NCBI RefSeq assembly: GCF_014635905.1
Contig: NZ_BMDS01000004.1
Location: 1-64,000 of the forward strand
Origin: Limosilactobacillus caviae
Lineage (GTDB): Bacteria > Bacillota > Bacilli > Lactobacillales > Lactobacillaceae
Reading direction: 5' to 3'
Length of the DNA stretch: 64,000 nucleotides
The translations under genes and the position numbers were made by a program. Within the stretch, counting starts at the first letter, position 1. Each line of letters begins with the position of its first letter. Under the pieces are notes generated by a model that made no database searches, was not told the DNA's origin, and saw nothing but the letters and a program-made list of their open reading frames with translations. Below are positions 63,466 through 64,000 of this stretch, piece after piece.

Positions 63466-64000
63466 ATGATGAAACGAGAAGATGCTATTCCAAAAACGAT
63501 GAAAGCATGGGCGGTTACTAAACCAGGACCGATTGATGGAAAAGAGTCGCCAATTAAATTCGTTGAAAAACCAGTTCCTACTCCTAACCGTGGTGAAGTC
63601 CTTGTAAAAGTACTGACTTGCGGTGTCTGTCATACGGACCTGCATGTTACTGAAGGAGATTTACCTGTCCATCATCAAAATGTTACCCCTGGGCATGAAA
63701 TCGTCGGAAAAGTGGTAGGCTTTGGTCCAGAAACACAACGATTTAAGCTAGGGGAACGGATTGGTATTCCGTGGTTTCGTCACGCTTGCGGAGTTTGTAA
63801 ATTCTGTCGTTCGGGTCACGAAAACCTTTGTCCCCACTCGGTTTATACAGGATGGGATCACGATGGCGGTTATGCGGAATACGTAACGGTTCCAGAAGGT
63901 TTTGCCTATCGTCTGCCTGAAAAGTTTGACTCACTAGAGGCGGCCCCATTACTATGTGCAGGTATTATTGGTTATCGGGCATTTGAACGCGCTAATATCC
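63466..64000 (+). CDS. Zinc-dependent alcohol dehydrogenase (5' part)
   Basis: The gene runs off the right edge; 178 residues are visible. The catalytic zinc site shows TCGVCHTDLHV and GHEIVG, and the structural zinc site CGVCKFCRSGHENLC has four Cys. VKVLTCGVC and RIGIPW are standard for medium-chain alcohol dehydrogenases. ATG 63466 (followed at once by another ATG) has GAGG ten bases upstream. The coenzyme-binding half is outside the window. Confidence 0.92.
   Translation, partial: MMKREDAIPKTMKAWAVTKPGPIDGKESPIKFVEKPVPTPNRGEVLVKVLTCGVCHTDLHVTEGDLPVHHQNVTPGHEIVGKVVGFGPETQRFKLGERIGIPWFRHACGVCKFCRSGHENLCPHSVYTGWDHDGGYAEYVTVPEGFAYRLPEKFDSLEAAPLLCAGIIGYRAFERANI

Noticed and set aside
1-64000. 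tRNA, rRNA or prophage genes
   Set aside because: No cloverleaf-like sequences with CCA ends, no ribosomal RNA stretches and no integrase, terminase or capsid-type proteins were recognised by eye.

Overview
The window looks like chromosomal DNA of a heterofermentative lactobacillus, most likely Limosilactobacillus reuteri. Evidence is the low G+C, strong AGGAGG-type ribosome binding sites with frequent TTG starts, LPQTG surface proteins, oleate hydratase, PepV, sucrose phosphorylase, and a full urease operon with its own nickel importer. From general knowledge (not checked here), urease is a marker of rodent-associated reuteri lineages. No rRNA, tRNA, CRISPR array, phage or complete insertion sequence is visible.

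Layout. 1-6450: tail of an LPQTG surface protein, a 0.54 kb non-coding repeat, a PTS_EIIC_2-type membrane protein, elongation factor P, a lipoprotein, a small secreted protein, a GNAT acetyltransferase and an unknown CxC-motif protein. 6554-17694: a nitrogen and acid-resistance block made of an HxlR-like regulator, AmtB, UreI, ureABC, a terminator-like hairpin, ureEFGD, two CrcB/Fluc fluoride channels and a NikMN-CbiQ-CbiO nickel ECF transporter. 17779-23938: a response regulator with a degenerate receiver facing a PHO-box promoter and pstSCAB-phoU, followed by a HerA-like ATPase. 23938-26483: the second copy of the repeat, a candidate small RNA and a transporter behind an isoleucine leader peptide. 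26797-30270: a YdaK/YdaM-like exopolysaccharide operon with a GH8 glycanase. 30267-39190: nitroreductase, oleate hydratase, KtrBA potassium uptake, an Rpn-like nuclease with a coiled-coil repeat, MntH and ferrochelatase. 39209-46000: cysteine synthase behind a Cys-Cys-Cys leader peptide, a flavin reductase, a YeiH exporter, an esterase, an Lsa-like ABC-F protein behind its own attenuator, and a DyP peroxidase. 46020-51950: YfcC transporter plus PepV, and an MFS transporter plus sucrose phosphorylase under a LacI-type operator. 52083-64000: two serine active-site cell-wall-type enzymes, GalM, a 923-residue LPQTG coiled-coil protein and a small unanchored relative, DUF2252 and pRiA4b-ORF3-like proteins, and the start of a zinc alcohol dehydrogenase.

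How the genes work together. UreI admits urea, urease makes ammonia and CO2, AmtB handles ammonium, and the ECF transporter supplies nickel. The CrcB pair may keep fluoride, a known urease inhibitor, low.

The most striking regulatory theme is three separate leader-ORF attenuators within 20 kb. They precede an MHS-family transporter (Ile codons), cysK (three Cys codons, with a complete set of competing hairpins) and an Lsa-like ABC-F gene (leader ORF with an ATT in the start position, and an antiterminator visible by eye). All RNA structures were read by eye and not folded computationally.
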